From: Rana temporaria | Taxonomy: Eukaryota; Chordata; Amphibia; Anura; Ranidae | Direction: 5' to 3' | Length of the DNA stretch: 64,000 nt | Assembly: GCF_905171775.1 (NCBI RefSeq) | Contig: NC_053491.1 | Span: 397,699,838-397,763,837, forward strand | Part shown: one piece after another, positions 21,736-33,598 of the stretch | Layout: the number at the start of each line of letters is the position of its first letter | Position numbering within the stretch: the stretch's first letter is position 1 | The notes under the pieces: model-generated | What the model was told of the DNA's origin: nothing | Database searches by the model: none | Seen by the model: only the letters and a program-made list of their open reading frames with translations | Made by a program: the position numbers and the translations under genes

Positions 21736-23512
21736 TATAATGTATGGTCACCCAGTCCCGCCGCTGCCTCCCAGCCCTTTAAGGGGTTCTAAATGCCAGG
21801 AGGTAGAGGTGGGTATTCCGATCATGTGATCACTGTGATTGACTGTAACAGCTGTCACATGATCGGAAATCTTTCCGATCGCACGTATGCATCAGGAGCT
21901 TTACTGTACCCACTGTTAACTGTGCTGGAAGCACACAGGGTGCATGCTCTCAGCACAGAAAGAACTTTACATAGCCACATATACAAGGCCTCTCGCCCAT
22001 CCACAGAGAGGCCGCATGTTTACATACAGCCGGCTGGAAGAGCTTAATCACCTATTGTATTTATAAATGATTTGTCTACACATTACCTTACTGCATTTTA
22101 CTGCATATGAACATGGCATATGGACGGGGTTGTTTTATATAACATCTGAAGATCAATTTTGGATTATTATTTTTTTGGATCACTGCTCATTCATTTTCAA
22201 TGTGCTGTGTTATGTAGTTAGCTCAATAAATGCATGTTGTAAACGCATCTTGATTTGTCAGGATAGACCAAGCATGCACATCCCGTAACTCTTCAGCTGT
22301 GGGTAAACTGTAAGTCCCAGCATGTCCTGCAAACAGGCTAATCTGTGTGATTAGACCGTGATAAGCACTCCTGTCTAGGGAAGTCAGTCACTTTGGTGTC
22401 ACAGAAAGATTTTTGTCCAGCATGTGACACCTTTATGTCTACAATTCTGATGGCTCCATCTCCTTTTGTTTGTCATTTCCTTTATGGTAATACATCGGAT
22501 CCTTCAGAATTAATTAGGCATACAAACTATATCATGACAAGATAAAGATATAAGTAGCACAATCACATTCACTTGTCACGCCAAGAGCTCATGCAAAGAA
22601 AACAATGATGTACGCTATCTGTCTACATCTCCTCATTTCTCTTCCTTTCCTGATTATTATATTTATCCCCTACCAACCAGGAGGGATATTTACTGTATTT
22701 TCTACTCACTGATTCATTGATTTTTTTTCTCTGCCCATGATCTTATCCCTGTCTGTAAAGGGATGTTCTTGGTCTTAGAAGGTCCTTGCCACTGCACTCA
22801 CTTGAGTGTTCTGTTATAAAGCTGGTTCTGTATTCACTGTGCTTCTGAGAATAACTTCTACAACTTTCACAATTAATCAGTTGAAGAGACCCTTGATGAC
22901 TGCCACTGATTGCTTATCGCTACAGTTGTTCCTGACAATCCTCCACCAAACGTTCCTGACTATTGCAGAGCCACCTGTGTAGGAATTCATACTCACTATT
23001 TTTTAAGAAGAACAAATTCAGTCATGGGAATTTTTTAACTGTGCTCTAGCAGGATTGCAAAAAAAAAAATCCATATATGGCAGAGCCCTTAGCTATGCTA
23101 ATTACAATTCGATTTTTTCCTTAAAGGGTAACTCCAATTTCATGGGGGGGGGGGGAATTGGAAATAAAGAAAAAATAATATAGTGCATATAATTGCAACA
23201 CTTATCATTTTGTAATTGAATGTTATTAAAAATGACCTTTCCTTTTCAATCTGCAGCTGTAATTTTCTGAGAATATATTGCAATATGGCTACCTGGAGTT
23301 TTCTGTACACAGAATGTGTACTGACCACTCCCCAGAAACATAATTTCCTACTTGTGTGATTGGCTCACCAATATTCCCAGAAGTCAGATTTCAGGCATCC
23401 CTTGCAACAAAAATTTAATTTTTTTGAGAGATACTTTCAATAGGAGCACGTCTAAAGGGATGCAGGTCCAGCAGCTTTCCTCATTAGTGCCCAGTAGCTC
23501 CACACCTGACAG
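21736..23512. other. Gene-free intronic stretch
   Basis: The segment 21750-22045 holds ATCATGTGATCA and CACATGATCGG words typical of the right halves of the TTAA elements at 5700 and 34580, so a diverged repeat is likely. The remainder is unclassified. A poly-G run lies at 23143-23154. Confidence 0.3.
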
Positions 23513-23516
23513 TTAA

Positions 23517-23915
23517 AGGTTCACTAAAGATTAAATAACAAACATGTTATACTTACCTCCACTGTGCGCTTTGCACAGAGTGGCCCTGAACATGGTCTTC
23601 TGGGGTCCCTCTGCGGCTATCTCGTCTCCCCTCTCAAGGACTCAACACCTTCACTGTATCACTCGGCCCCGCCCCCGGCACGCAACGTCATTGGATGTGA
23701 TTGACAGCAGCGCCAGCCAATGCTTGCGCTGCTTTCAATCCATCCACTGTAGCCAATCAACCGCCAGGCTCAACGGTGAAGAGGATGTCGGGGGCGAGCG
23801 CGGGACTTTCGAGCGGTCAGGTAAGTATAACTGGGGGGCCGGTATTGTCGGATATTTTTTCACCTTAATGCATAGAATGCATTAAGGTGGAAAAACTTTT
23901 ACATTTACAACCCCT
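23517..23915. mobile_element. TTAA-flanked MITE, sister of 16800-17253
   Basis: It starts AGGTTCACTAAAGATTAAAT and ends TACAACCCCT, with TTAA at 23513-23516 and 23916-23919. It shares the TTATACTTACCTCCACTGTG, CACTCGGCCCCGCCCC and GATTGACAGCAGCGCCAGCC blocks with its sister. Confidence 0.78.
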
Positions 23916-23919
23916 TTAA

Positions 23920-24485
23920 TTATGAAACCATTCCCATTATACCTACTCAGAACAGAGCCACAGAGAAATACACATGGATTTCTTCAGAATAACAAAATGT
24001 AAGAATCTGCAACAAACTTTGTTATAATCCTTGCAATGTACAAAGATCACCCAGGGGGGAATGTTTTTTTCTCAACAAAAGTAGAGTTACGCTTTATTTA
24101 TTTTCATGATTATTAAAAATAACTTCATTCATTTTGCTGGGGATTGGCTGGGGCCCTCATCAATACTCCAGGCAGTACCTCTTAAACTCCACCCTCTACT
24201 TCTGAAAGCTTCTGTAAGGTTCCAGAGAGCAGGGGGAGTTACCAGAGGTGCTGCTTGCTGAGTCATCTAGCCTTCCTGAGTCACTCCGCTCTGACCCAGA
24301 TTTAACCCAGGTCTGGCAGTCATCTAGGTCAATTTTTTTTACCCAACAACTATGTACACTAGCACCTAACTAGTACATAATATTAAATTCTCACCAGATC
24401 ATGTGACCCTTAATACTTATGAGGGTGTTAGGAACCATGAATCAGACGGAGACAGAAAATGCAGTTAAAATCACACCTTACAATA
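23920..24485. other. Gene-free intronic stretch
   Basis: No termini, tandem repeat or coding signal recognised. Confidence 0.35.
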
Positions 24486-24487
24486 TA

Positions 24488-26090
24488 CAGTGAGGAAAAT
24501 AAGTATTTGAACAACCTGCTATTTTGCAAGTTCTCCCACTTGGAAATCATGGAGGGGTCTGAAATTGTCATCGTAGGTGCATGTCCACTGTGAGAGACAT
24601 AATCAAAAAATACAATTCCAGAAATCACAATTTATGATTTTTTAACTATTTATTTGTATGATACAGCTGCAAATAAGTATTTGAACACCTGTCTATCAGC
24701 TAGAATTCTGACCCTCAAAGACCTGTTAGTCTGCATTTAAAATGTCCACCTCCACTCCATTTATTATCCTAAATTAGATGCACCTGTTTGAGGTCATTAG
24801 CTGCATAAAGACACCTGTCCACCCCATACAATCAGTAAGAATCCAACTACTAACATGGCCAAGACCAAAGAGCTGTCCAAAGACACTAGAGACAAAATTG
24901 TACACCTCCACAAGGCTGGAAAGGGCTACGGGGAAATTGCCAAGCAGCTTGGTGAAAAAAGGTCCACTGTTGGAGCAATCATTAGAAAATGGAAGAAGCT
25001 AAACATGACTGTCAATCTCCCTCGGACTGGGGCTCCATGCAAAATCTCACCTTGTGGGGTCTCAATGATCCTAAGAAAGGTGAGAAATCAGCCCAGGACT
25101 ACACGGAGGAGCTGGTCAATGACCTGAAAAGAGCTGGGACCACCGTTTCCAAGGTTACTGTTGGTAATACACTAAGACGTCATGGTTTGAAATCATGCAT
25201 GGCACGGAAGGTTCCCCTGCTTAAACCAGCACATGTCAAGGCCCGTCTTAAGTTTGCCAATGACCATTTGGATGATCCAGAGGAGTCATGGGAGAAAGTC
25301 ATGTGGTCAGATGAGACCAAAATAGAACTTTTTGGTCATAATTCCACTAACCGTGTTTGGAGGAAGAAGAATAATGAGTACCATCCCAAGAACACCATCC
25401 CTACTGTGAAGCATGGGGGTGGTAGCATCATGCTTTGGGGGGGTTTTTCTGCACATGGGACAGGGCGACTGCACTGTATTAAGGACAGGATGACCAGGGC
25501 CATGTATTGCGAGATTTTGGGCAACAACCTCCTTCCCTCAGTTAGAGTTTGAAGATGGGTCGAGGCTGGGTCTTCCAACATGACAATGACCCGAAGCACA
25601 CAGCCAGGATAACCAAGGAGTGGCTCTGTAAGAAGCATATCAAGGTTCTGGCGTGGCCTAGCCAGTCTCCAGACCTAAACCCAATAGAGAATCTTTGGAG
25701 GGAGCTCAAACTCCGTGTTTCTCAGCGACAGCCCAGAAACCTGACTGATCTAGAGAAGATCTGTGTGGAGGAGTGGGCCAAAATCCCTCCTCCAGTGTGT
25801 GCAAACCTGGTGAAAAACTACAAGAAACGTTCGACCTCTGTAATTGCAAACAAAGGCTACTGTACCAAATATTAACATTGATTTTCTCAGGTGTTCAAAT
25901 ACTTATTTGCAGCTGTATCATACAAATAAATAGTTAAAAAAAATCATACATTGTGATTTCTGGTTTTTTTTTTGATTATGTCTCTCACAGTGGACATGCA
26001 CCTACGATAACAATTTCAGACCCCTCCATGATTTCCAAGTGGGAGAACTTGCAAAATAGCAGGGTGTTAAAATACTTATTTTCATCACTG
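24488..26090 (+). mobile_element. Nearly full-length Tc1-type transposon with long terminal inverted repeats
   Basis: The element starts CAGTGAGGAAAATAAGTATT and ends AATACTTATTTTCATCACTG, flanked by TA (24486-24487 and 26091-26092). The inverted repeats are long (about 200 bp each, to roughly 24690 and from roughly 25885), with CAAATAAGTATTTGAACACC at the inner boundary. The central part is the transposase region at 24855-25875. Low divergence between the two ends and a nearly readable gene suggest that this is the youngest Tc1 copy here. Confidence 0.93.
24855..25875 (+). pseudogene. Tc1-family DD34E transposase with two 1-base frameshifts
   Basis: The family protein cuts and pastes the element at TA sites. 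From the ATG at 24855 the first frame gives an N-terminal helix-turn-helix region beginning MAKTKELSKDTRDKIVHLHK and ending near IIRKWKK, then a NLPRTGAP basic linker. A one-base loss near 25106 moves the frame; the next segment has the first catalytic Asp in WSDETK (codon at 25310) and the HGGGSIMLWGGFSAHG block. A second one-base loss near 25547 moves it again; the last segment has FQHDNDPKH (Asp codon at 25582) and SPDLNPIENLW (Glu codon at 25687) with 34 residues between, so DD34E is preserved. It ends GYCTKY and stops at 25873-25875. As it stands the gene cannot make a full protein. Confidence 0.92.
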
Positions 26091-26092
26091 TA

Positions 26093-27087
26093 ATAATAAA
26101 AATAGTACAAATAGTAAACATAGTAAAAAAATAGCCAGGGTACGATAGCCAAAGTGGTCAGAACAAGCCAGTAAATCAGGAAGCCAGAGATCAGCATAGT
26201 TGGAGGTAGCAGAAGGGACATCAGCCAGGCAAGTCTTCCAGAATTGTTTGAGTTTGCAGATTTGTTTGACCTAAGTGAAGGCATGGGTGAAATGAACCAG
26301 GCAGTTTAAATAGCTGGAAGGGGCTGGCTGTAGGCTGGAGTAACCAGCAGGAAATTATTAACCCACAGCTGAGCAACCTGAGTGCGAGAAGGGAGGGCTA
26401 AGAGCCCGGCCCTGACAGAGGGTCAAACAAAACTTGATAACAGATTTCAAGTTATTTGTGATTTCTTCCTTCCACTCTGTGTTCTTCCAACTTGTTCCTC
26501 CAGAAATTATATCCAGAAAGAAAACAAAACAATATAACATAGTATACTCTGAAACATGCTACTTATATACTGTAAGTTATGGTGTGATATGTACTCACGT
26601 GTATCTGTAGCTCCAGACAAGAAGTGCTGGCAATGTATGTATCCACTCCATGTATTCTGAATCACTGGAGTTGACTCACTAAAGGTAAACAGGCTGTTCA
26701 CTTTGTAGGGGAAGTTGCACTTTGCAAGGGAATAAGTGAGTTGACAGTTTCCCTTTGTAAATAATATACAATTACATGCAAGGGAAAAAAAACTCTTTGC
26801 TTGCACATGATTGGATAATGGAAGTCTAATTTCATTCACTAAGGCTAAGCTCTGGGGAAAATTCCCTTGCAAAGTGAACAGTTTACTTTAGTATATAAAT
26901 TCCACTGTCTTACCTTACGAGATGTAAAGGATTGCAATACCGCATTGTACCTATGTAATCCCTAAATGCTAGCAGCAGGAAGCCCCTGCATAGATTTAGG
27001 TGAACACTGTCCATCCTTTTCATCTCATGGAAATCCAGAAAGCCAATTATGGAAGGCAGAATACAACGTACAGGGATTCCTGATGCC
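26093..27087. other. Gene-free intronic stretch with a MITE-like inverted block
   Basis: The segment 26655-26900 has mirrored words (ACTCACTAAAGGTAAACAG on the left, CAAAGTGAACAGTTTACTTTAG on the right, GCTTGCACATGATTGGATAA inside) and resembles the 8344 and 9081 MITE design. Bases 27030-27087 resemble 31010-31070. No gene is present. Confidence 0.4.
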
Positions 27088-27090
27088 TTA

Positions 27091-27662
27091 TGCCGCATAC
27101 ACACGACTGTTTTTCGGGTCGTAAAAAATGAAGTTTTTCAGGCTCTAGAAAAAACAATGTTTTTTTCAACTTGATCATTAAAACGGCCTTGCCTACACAC
27201 GATCGTGAAAAAAAATGCTCTAGCAAAGCGCGGTGACAAACAACACGTACAACGGCACTATAAAGGGGAAGTTCCATTCGGATGGCGCCACCCTTGGGGC
27301 TGCTTTAGCTGATTTTGTGTTAGTAAAAGACGATTCGCTCTTTTCTGTCTGTTACAGCCTGATGAATGTGCTTACTCCATTATGAACGGTAGTTTTACCA
27401 GAACGAGCGCTCCCATCTCATAACTTGCTTCTGAGTCTGCGCGGGTTTTTTACGTCGTTAAAACCCACACACTTCCATTTTTTACAACCCGAAAAACGAC
27501 AACGTTAAAAACGTCGTGAAAAATAAAGCCTGTTTAAAAAAAAATTTGCCTGTTTTTCAGGAACACGAAAAATGCTCTGAAGCCCACACACGATAGTTTT
27601 TAATGACATTATTTTTTTTTTTAAGTTTTTAGAACCCAAAAAACGGTCGTGTGTACGCGGCA
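27091..27662. mobile_element. Harbinger-like TIR element (TGCCGCATACACACG), TSD TTA
   Basis: It starts TGCCGCATACACACGACTG and ends GTCGTGTGTACGCGGCA, with TTA at 27088-27090 and 27663-27665. The interior is rich in GTTTTTC and ACGTCGTTAAAAC words. It is longer (572 bp) than the other members. Confidence 0.82.
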
Positions 27663-27665
27663 TTA

Positions 27666-28866
27666 GTTGTTCTCAATCCTGGTTTGAATGCTCTCTAAGC
27701 TTAGCTAAACTCAGACAGGGGATTCCCTAAAACCAGCTACAGAGCAATATGCAATATTACAGCTAACATATTTTATTAATTCATCTAAAGATGAAACCTG
27801 GTTGGTTCCCATGGGATGCTTCATTTTTTCACATCATACTCTTGATCTTTGCACCGCCTGTATGTGTGCACCTCAGATGATCTACTAAATCCATTGTCAG
27901 GAATACCTAACATTCATATTTTCTTATACACTTCTCAATGATAAAAGTATTTTGCTGGCAAACTTCCTATATTCTTGCTTTTATTGGCATCCAAGACAGG
28001 CTAACACTGCCCCTTCTGCCATTTCTCATTAGGTCCACCTTATTGATGACAGAAGGAGGAAAGTCTTTTAATTTGTGTACATGCACTCTGTCCTATACAT
28101 GACATAAATCATAGCATAGTCGCTGACAATTTTATTTGCTTAAAACCTTCATGTGGATGTATACATATTCCTATGCCACAAGTGCCCCCAGCAGCTGTGA
28201 TCTCTCTATGCTGATCATGGGACTCATGTCACTGTATTACCTCCTCTGATCAGAGCTGTGCAGCAGGAAAGGTGGCAGCTTAATGAACAAGTCAGGAGGA
28301 GCCGTTCGAATGTCATGCGGTCATCTCCAATTCATAAGACAGCTGGCTTTCCTTGTCTAAAGGGGAATATCTATTTCTGGCAGTGTGCTTTCTTTTATGA
28401 ACCTGATTAAAATCTGATTTAAAGATGAAAGTTTGCATCTGATTGGCTACTATAGGGAAATGCAGACTATCTTAGACAGTTTTTTCTTTCAGAATATTTG
28501 ATAAATAAGGTCAATTATCTCTCATTTGAAGCATCACTTCTGCCTACCAGCGTTAACACCACAAACTTCTGTCGTCTTCTTGATCCTCTTAAATTGGACA
28601 TTTATTAATTTATTATTTATTACAGGTATTTATAGAATACCATCAATTAGTTCAGTGTTTTGCATACTGTATAAATATTATAATCATAACTAATTTTGAA
28701 TTGATTACCCTGCTTGAAGTTAGCACTAGTATTTTTGTACAGATTTTCATTTTAAAAACTTTTATTTTATTTATTTATTTATTAAACTTTTAATTACCTT
28801 TGACCTTTTTTTTTTTATTTTAACACTTAAATTGTTCTTTATTTGGTAAGTTCTATAGTTGCAGTC
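27666..28866. other. Gene-free intronic stretch
   Basis: Bases 27666-27860 continue the repeat interrupted by the preceding element and resemble 31070-31240. A (TTTA)n run sits at 28757-28783. There is no coding signal. Confidence 0.35.
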
Positions 28867-30530
28867 TCAACACTGAAGAAATTACACATTGCTACAATGT
28901 AAAGTAGTGAATGTACAGCTTGTATAACAGTGTAAATTTGCTGCCCCCTCAAAATAACTCAACACAGGCATTAATGTCTACACGGCTGGCAACAAAAGTG
29001 TTAATTTTAAAAACTTTTATCCAATTTATTTATTAAACGTTTCATTACCTTTGACCTTTTACTTTATTTTAACTCTTTATTTTGTAGTTCTATAGTTGCT
29101 GTCTCAACCCCTCCCCATCGCATAGTATTTTATATATGCAGAATTTGTATTGTACTCTGTGGGACCTCAGATACTATTCAAGACATCTATTGGTTGAGTA
29201 TACTCGGCTTTCAGTCGGCAGTCACACAGTCCCGACTCCGCCATTGGTATTGGACCAGCTCTTGTGATCGACAGAACACTGGTCCAAAGCCGGTGGCGGA
29301 GGCGAGACCGTGTGTGACGTGAGTTAGAGCCGAGTAAACAGGACATGATGGCTCATGAATTTCGGCGAAGCTCATCCCCCTCTTTCCTCTCCGAGGTACG
29401 CTGTCGGCGTATAACACGCACCTCACATTTTTGTAAATATTTTATTATATCTTTTTATGTGACAACACTGAAGAAATGACACTTTGCCACAATGTAAAGT
29501 AGTGAATGTACAGCTTGTATAAAAGTGTAAATTTGCTGTCCCCTCAAAATAACTCAACACAGGCATTAATGTCTACACAGCTGGCAACAAAAGTGTTAAT
29601 TTTAAAAACTTTTATCCAATTTATTTATTAAACGTTTTATTACCTTTGACCTTTTATTTTATTTTAACTCTTTATTTGGTAGTTCTATAGTTGCTGTCTC
29701 AACCCCTCCCCATCGCATAGTATTTTATATATGCAGAATTTGTATTGTACTCTGTGGGACCTCAGATAATATTCAAGACATCTATTGGTTGAGTATAGTT
29801 GAATAGGTGGGGTTTATCTAAAAAAAAAATATATATATATATATATAATATTTTTTTAAAACTAACACTTTTCAAAATAGAAAACAAAATAAATGTTTTT
29901 ATTTTGTTTATTTTGTTATGTGTTTTTATGTATAGTTACCGTATTTATCGGCGTATAACATGCACCTTCATTTTAAGAGGGAAGTTTCAGGAAAAAAACA
30001 TAATTTTTAAATAAACAACTTTGAATTAAAATAAGGGTCAGTGCCCATCAATGCAGCCTGTTTAGTGGCCATCTGCAGCCTCCTCATCTCCCATCAATGC
30101 AGCCTGATCAATGCCCATCTGCAGCACATCTCATCAATGCAGCCTGATCAATGCCCATTTTTTGGCTTCAATGCTCATCTGCAGCCTCACCATCTTTTAT
30201 CAATGCAGCCTGGACAGTGCAGGAAATCACAGAGCAGTAATTTTCTGTTTACTCGGCTTTCAGTCGGCAGTCACACAGTCATTGGCATTGGACCAGCTCT
30301 TGTGATCGACAGAACACTGGTCCAATGCCGGTGGCAGAGGCGGGACTGGGTGTGACGTGAGTTAGAGCCGAGTAAACAGGACATGATGGCTCATGAATTT
30401 CGGCAAAAAGCTTATCTCCCTCTTTCCCCTCCGAGGTACGCTGTATAACACGCACCTCGCAAAAGTGAGTACACCCCTCACATTTTTGTAAATATTTTAT
30501 TATATCTTTTCATGTGACAACACTGAAGAA
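28867..30530. repeat. Tandem segmental duplication containing Tc1-end fragments
   Basis: Block A (28871-29198 and 29465-29798) contains AACACTGAAGAAAT, a Tc1 end fragment, and then GTTAATTTTAAAAACTTTTA through TTGGTTGAGTATA. Block B (29199-29460 and 30249-30517) contains ACTCGGCTTTCAGTCGGCAG and GAGTTAGAGCCGAGTAAAC. The order is A1-B1-A2-C-B2 followed by a Tc1 fragment, so A+B was duplicated and C (29799-30248) separates the second pair. B2 retains about 20 bases of the Tc1 junction that B1 lacks. Confidence 0.75.
29939..30248. repeat. Left end of a TA-flanked TIR element with internal minisatellite
   Basis: CCGTATTTATCGGCGTATAA after TA (29937-29938) matches the terminus of 1788-2373. It is followed by a minisatellite of CATCAATGCAGCCTGATCAA units (about 30043-30215). 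Block B2 (30249 onward) looks like the rest of the same element. An (AT)n run lies just before at 29828-29850. Confidence 0.6.
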
Positions 30531-30990
30531 ATGACACTTTGCTACAATGTAAAGTAGTGAATGTACAGCTTGTATAACAGTGTAAATTTGCTGTCCCCTC
30601 AAAATAACTCAACATAGCCATTAATGTCTACAACGCTGGCAATAAAGGTGGGTACACTCCTACGTGAAAATGTCCAAATTGGGCCCAAAGTGTCAATATT
30701 TTGTGTGTCCACCATTATTTTCCAGCACTGCCTTAACCCTCTTGGGCATGGAGTTCACCAGAGCTTCACATGTTGCCTCTGGAGTCTTCTTCCACTCCTC
30801 CATGACGACATCACAGAGCTGGTGGATGTTAGAGAGTAGACCTTTACGCTCCTCCACCTTCCATTTGAGAATGCCCCACAGATGCTCAATAGGGTTTAGG
30901 TCTGGAGACATTCTTGGCCAGTCCATCAGCAAAGATATAATAAAATATTTACAAAAATGTGAGGGGTGTACTCACTTGTGTGAGATACTG
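30456..30990 (-). mobile_element. Truncated Tc1 element (GTGAGTACACCCCTCACATTT family)
   Basis: The right end GTGTACTCACTTGTGTGAGATACTG is flanked by TA (30991-30992); the left end is cut at about 30456. The minus strand 30693-30932 encodes the transposase C-terminus, including MDWPRMSPDLNPIEHLWG with the catalytic Glu, and ends in GGHTKY. An internal deletion joins the catalytic core directly to the inverted end near 30932. The same family is at 47541-48830. Confidence 0.88.
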
Positions 30991-30999
30991 TAATTCCCA

Positions 31000-31240
31000 A
31001 AAGCCAACCCTGGAAGGTAGAATACAATCTACAGGGGTCCTGAGTGCTTTCTGTGTTCTCAGTGCTGGTCTAAAGACATGCTCTCTATGCTAAAGGTAAA
31101 CTCAGGCAGGGGTTTCCCTCTAACCAGCCACAGAACACTATGCATTGTTACTTACAGCAAACATCTTTAATTGATTAATTAGGAGATTAAAGGTAAACCT
31201 GGTACACCCAACTCATTCCATTTTTTAATTGAAGGATATT
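31000..31240. repeat. Dispersed repeat, paralogous to 27030-27087 plus 27666-27860
   Basis: Shared blocks include AAAGCCAA, GAAGGTAGAATACAA/GAAGGCAGAATACAA, AACTCAGGCAGGGGTTTCCC/AACTCAGACAGGGGATTCCC, CCAGC(C/T)ACAGA and TACAGC(A/T)AACAT. The other copy is split by the Harbinger-like element at 27091-27662, which provides a filled and empty site comparison. Confidence 0.55.
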
Positions 31241-31733
31241 GAGCAGGAGGGGACTGACAGGGTCATCATAAAGCAAAGTTTGGCCAGTTCATCGAGATCC
31301 TGCCAAAATTCGACCAAAGTATAGTCAGCTTTAGATGTGGTGGCTGCATTTGTTTTCTTTATCTGGAAAAGTACATCCCCTGGAAGCACAGAAAATCCTG
31401 CCAGATCTTATTGATTTTGCAAGAAATAATTGTCCTTGTAATTATGTAATGTCATCTCAAATAATGTAAACGGCCTTCCCATTTAGAAAATAGTAAATGC
31501 CTGAAAAAGGAAAATGAATGCAGCCATCACATACATGGACTGGTATGTTACATTTTTGTTCTTGGGTTAGGATACACTTTACACTTTGTTTTCAGACACT
31601 CAGATCCTGTCTGGCAGAATAGCATTTCGGTAAGAGGCTTAATAAGAAACACTGTGCAGGACTACTAAACAATAATTGGACTATGGATATAAAATGATCA
31701 AATATAGCTTTCCCCTTGTACATAGAGGGCTAG
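31241..31733. other. Gene-free intronic stretch
   Basis: TTTAGATGTGGTGGCTGCATTTG at 31331 matches 14981-15002 just inside the TTAA element at 14517, indicating a fragment of that family. Nothing else was recognised. Confidence 0.35.
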
Positions 31734-31736
31734 ATT

Positions 31737-32469
31737 CAGCAAAAACATATGGCGGCGTATCTCCAGATACGCCGCCGTAATTTCAAATCTGCGCCGTCGT
31801 ATCTTTACGCCGATTCTCAAAGGCAGATACGTTGAAAAAATAGGCTTCCTCCGCCAACGGAACTTGAATACGCCGGCGTATAATTGTGTGCAATTTTACG
31901 CTGGCCACTATGGACGCTTCTGTAGATTTCAGCGTAGAATATGCAAATGCGCTGGATACGGCGATTCACAAACGTACGTGCGCCTGGCAGAATTTTTTTA
32001 CGTCGTTTGCGTAAGGCTTTTCCGGCGTAACGTTGCTCCTGCTTCTATGAGGCATACGCAATGTTAAGTATGGATGTCGTTCCCGCGTCGAATTTTGAAT
32101 TTTTTACGTCATTTGCGTAAGTCGTTCGCAAATAGGGCTGGACGTAATTTACGTTCACGTCGAAACCAATACGTTCTTGCAGCGTACTTTGGAGCAATGC
32201 ACACTGGGATATGTACACGGACGGCGCATGCGCCGTTCGTAAAAAACGTCAATCACGTCGGGTCACCATCCATTTACATAAAACACGCCCCCCTCATCCT
32301 CATTTGAATTAGGTGCGCTTACGCCAGCCCCATTTACGCTATGCCGCAGTAACTTAGGAGGCAAGTGCTTTGTGAATACAGCACTTGCCTCTCTGATTTA
32401 CGGCGGCGTAGCGTAAATACGATACGCTACGCCGCCGTAACAATGCGCCCGGCTACCTGAATCTAGCCC
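31737..32469. mobile_element. GGGCTAGATTC-family TIR element
   Basis: It starts GGGCTAGATTCAGC and ends CTGAATCTAGCCC. Flanking triplets are AGA (31734-31736) and ACA (32470-32472), one mismatch. The interior has GCGGCGTATCTCCAGATACGC, TTACGTCGTTTGCGTAAG and GGCGCATGCGCCGTTCG. It is non-coding. Confidence 0.78.
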
Positions 32470-32472
32470 ACA

Positions 32473-33041
32473 GTATATGATAACTACAAACTCTACAATC
32501 AGATGTTTATCTAAAAACCAGATGAAAAGTCTTGGTAAATTGCCTTCCTTTGGAGAGAATTTCAGACACTTCCCTTGTATTTCATAACTCTCTCTCTATT
32601 TACTGTAGATTTCCCTTATCTGCCTCAGAGATAGATATCTATATTTGTCTGTCCGAAGGTCTACTTTGAGTTCTGACAGAGTCTGCAAACTGAATTAAAG
32701 CTTGTTATCCTTGCCACTAACCTTGGCCCAAACAAACAAAAAATCCACTTTAAGTACACCTCTAGTTTCAGTTCAAAAAATTGGCAGGACATACTGTATA
32801 AAAATCTTTCACAATGCATTTTGTAAATGAAATGTGAATTTTGGGATAAGCAAATGTTGTCCAAATACCAGAGGCGTGTGTATTCTTCCTTCAATCTTGG
32901 TGTGCTTTGTGTATTTCTTCCAGAGCTGTACAGTGATCTATGTGAAATGTTGGAGGAGCTGCCTGTAATAAGGACCTGGTCACTGCTGCTCTCTCTCCTT
33001 GTGCAAGGTGACTGGTCCTTTCTCCGTCCCTTCTCTAGTTA
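32473..33041. other. Gene-free intronic stretch
   Basis: No recognised element. A 77-codon minus-strand frame at 32661-32894 has no family features. Confidence 0.35.
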
Positions 33042-33049
33042 CTTGTAGG

Positions 33050-33397
33050 CAGGGCCGTTTGAAGACATTTGGGGGCCCCAGCAGGGAGGGCCCTTGCCGC
33101 ATCGCTGCGTCCTCCTGCAGTCCGGTCGGCCGTGTACCATAACCGCGCGGTACAGGAGATTCAGTTTGCTGTTCCCGGGGCCGGACTGAAAGGAAGTGAA
33201 CACTCTGTGTGTGCACTTCCTGTCAGTCCAGCCGAGAACAGGAACCTGATTCTCCTGTAACGCGGGATTATGGTACACGGCCGACTGGACTGCAGGAGGA
33301 CGCAGCGGTGCGGCAAGGGCCCTCCCTGCTGGGGCCCCTGGCCAGTTCGGGGGCCAAGGCAAATGCTTGCTTTGCCTGTCGGGTTCCGACGGGCCTG
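33050..33397. mobile_element. hAT-type fold-back element with 8-bp TSD
   Basis: It starts CAGGGCCGTTTG and ends CGACGGGCCTG, with perfect duplications CTTGTAGG at 33042-33049 and 33398-33405. Most of the interior is one palindrome: arms of about 128 bp (33071-33198 and 33214-33341) separated by about 15 bases. Long frames on both strands here are mirror shadows. Confidence 0.88.
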
Positions 33398-33598
33398 CTT
33401 GTAGGCAGCCTGGAACAGTCCCTCCCAGAGCTCTGCTCCCTGCAAAGGCCATGTGTGGCACAGAGATGATGACACCACTACGTTAAAAAAGGTAATAACG
33501 GGGTTTTCAGGCACACAAAATGGATTTGTGTATTTTGTATCTTTTGAAGAATATATTTAAATGAATAAAAAGGTTTTTGTACCTGGGGTTTAGCTTTA

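Noticed and set aside
33039..33514. Long ORFs on both strands that resemble each other
   Set aside because: They translate the two arms of a palindrome in a hAT fold-back element.
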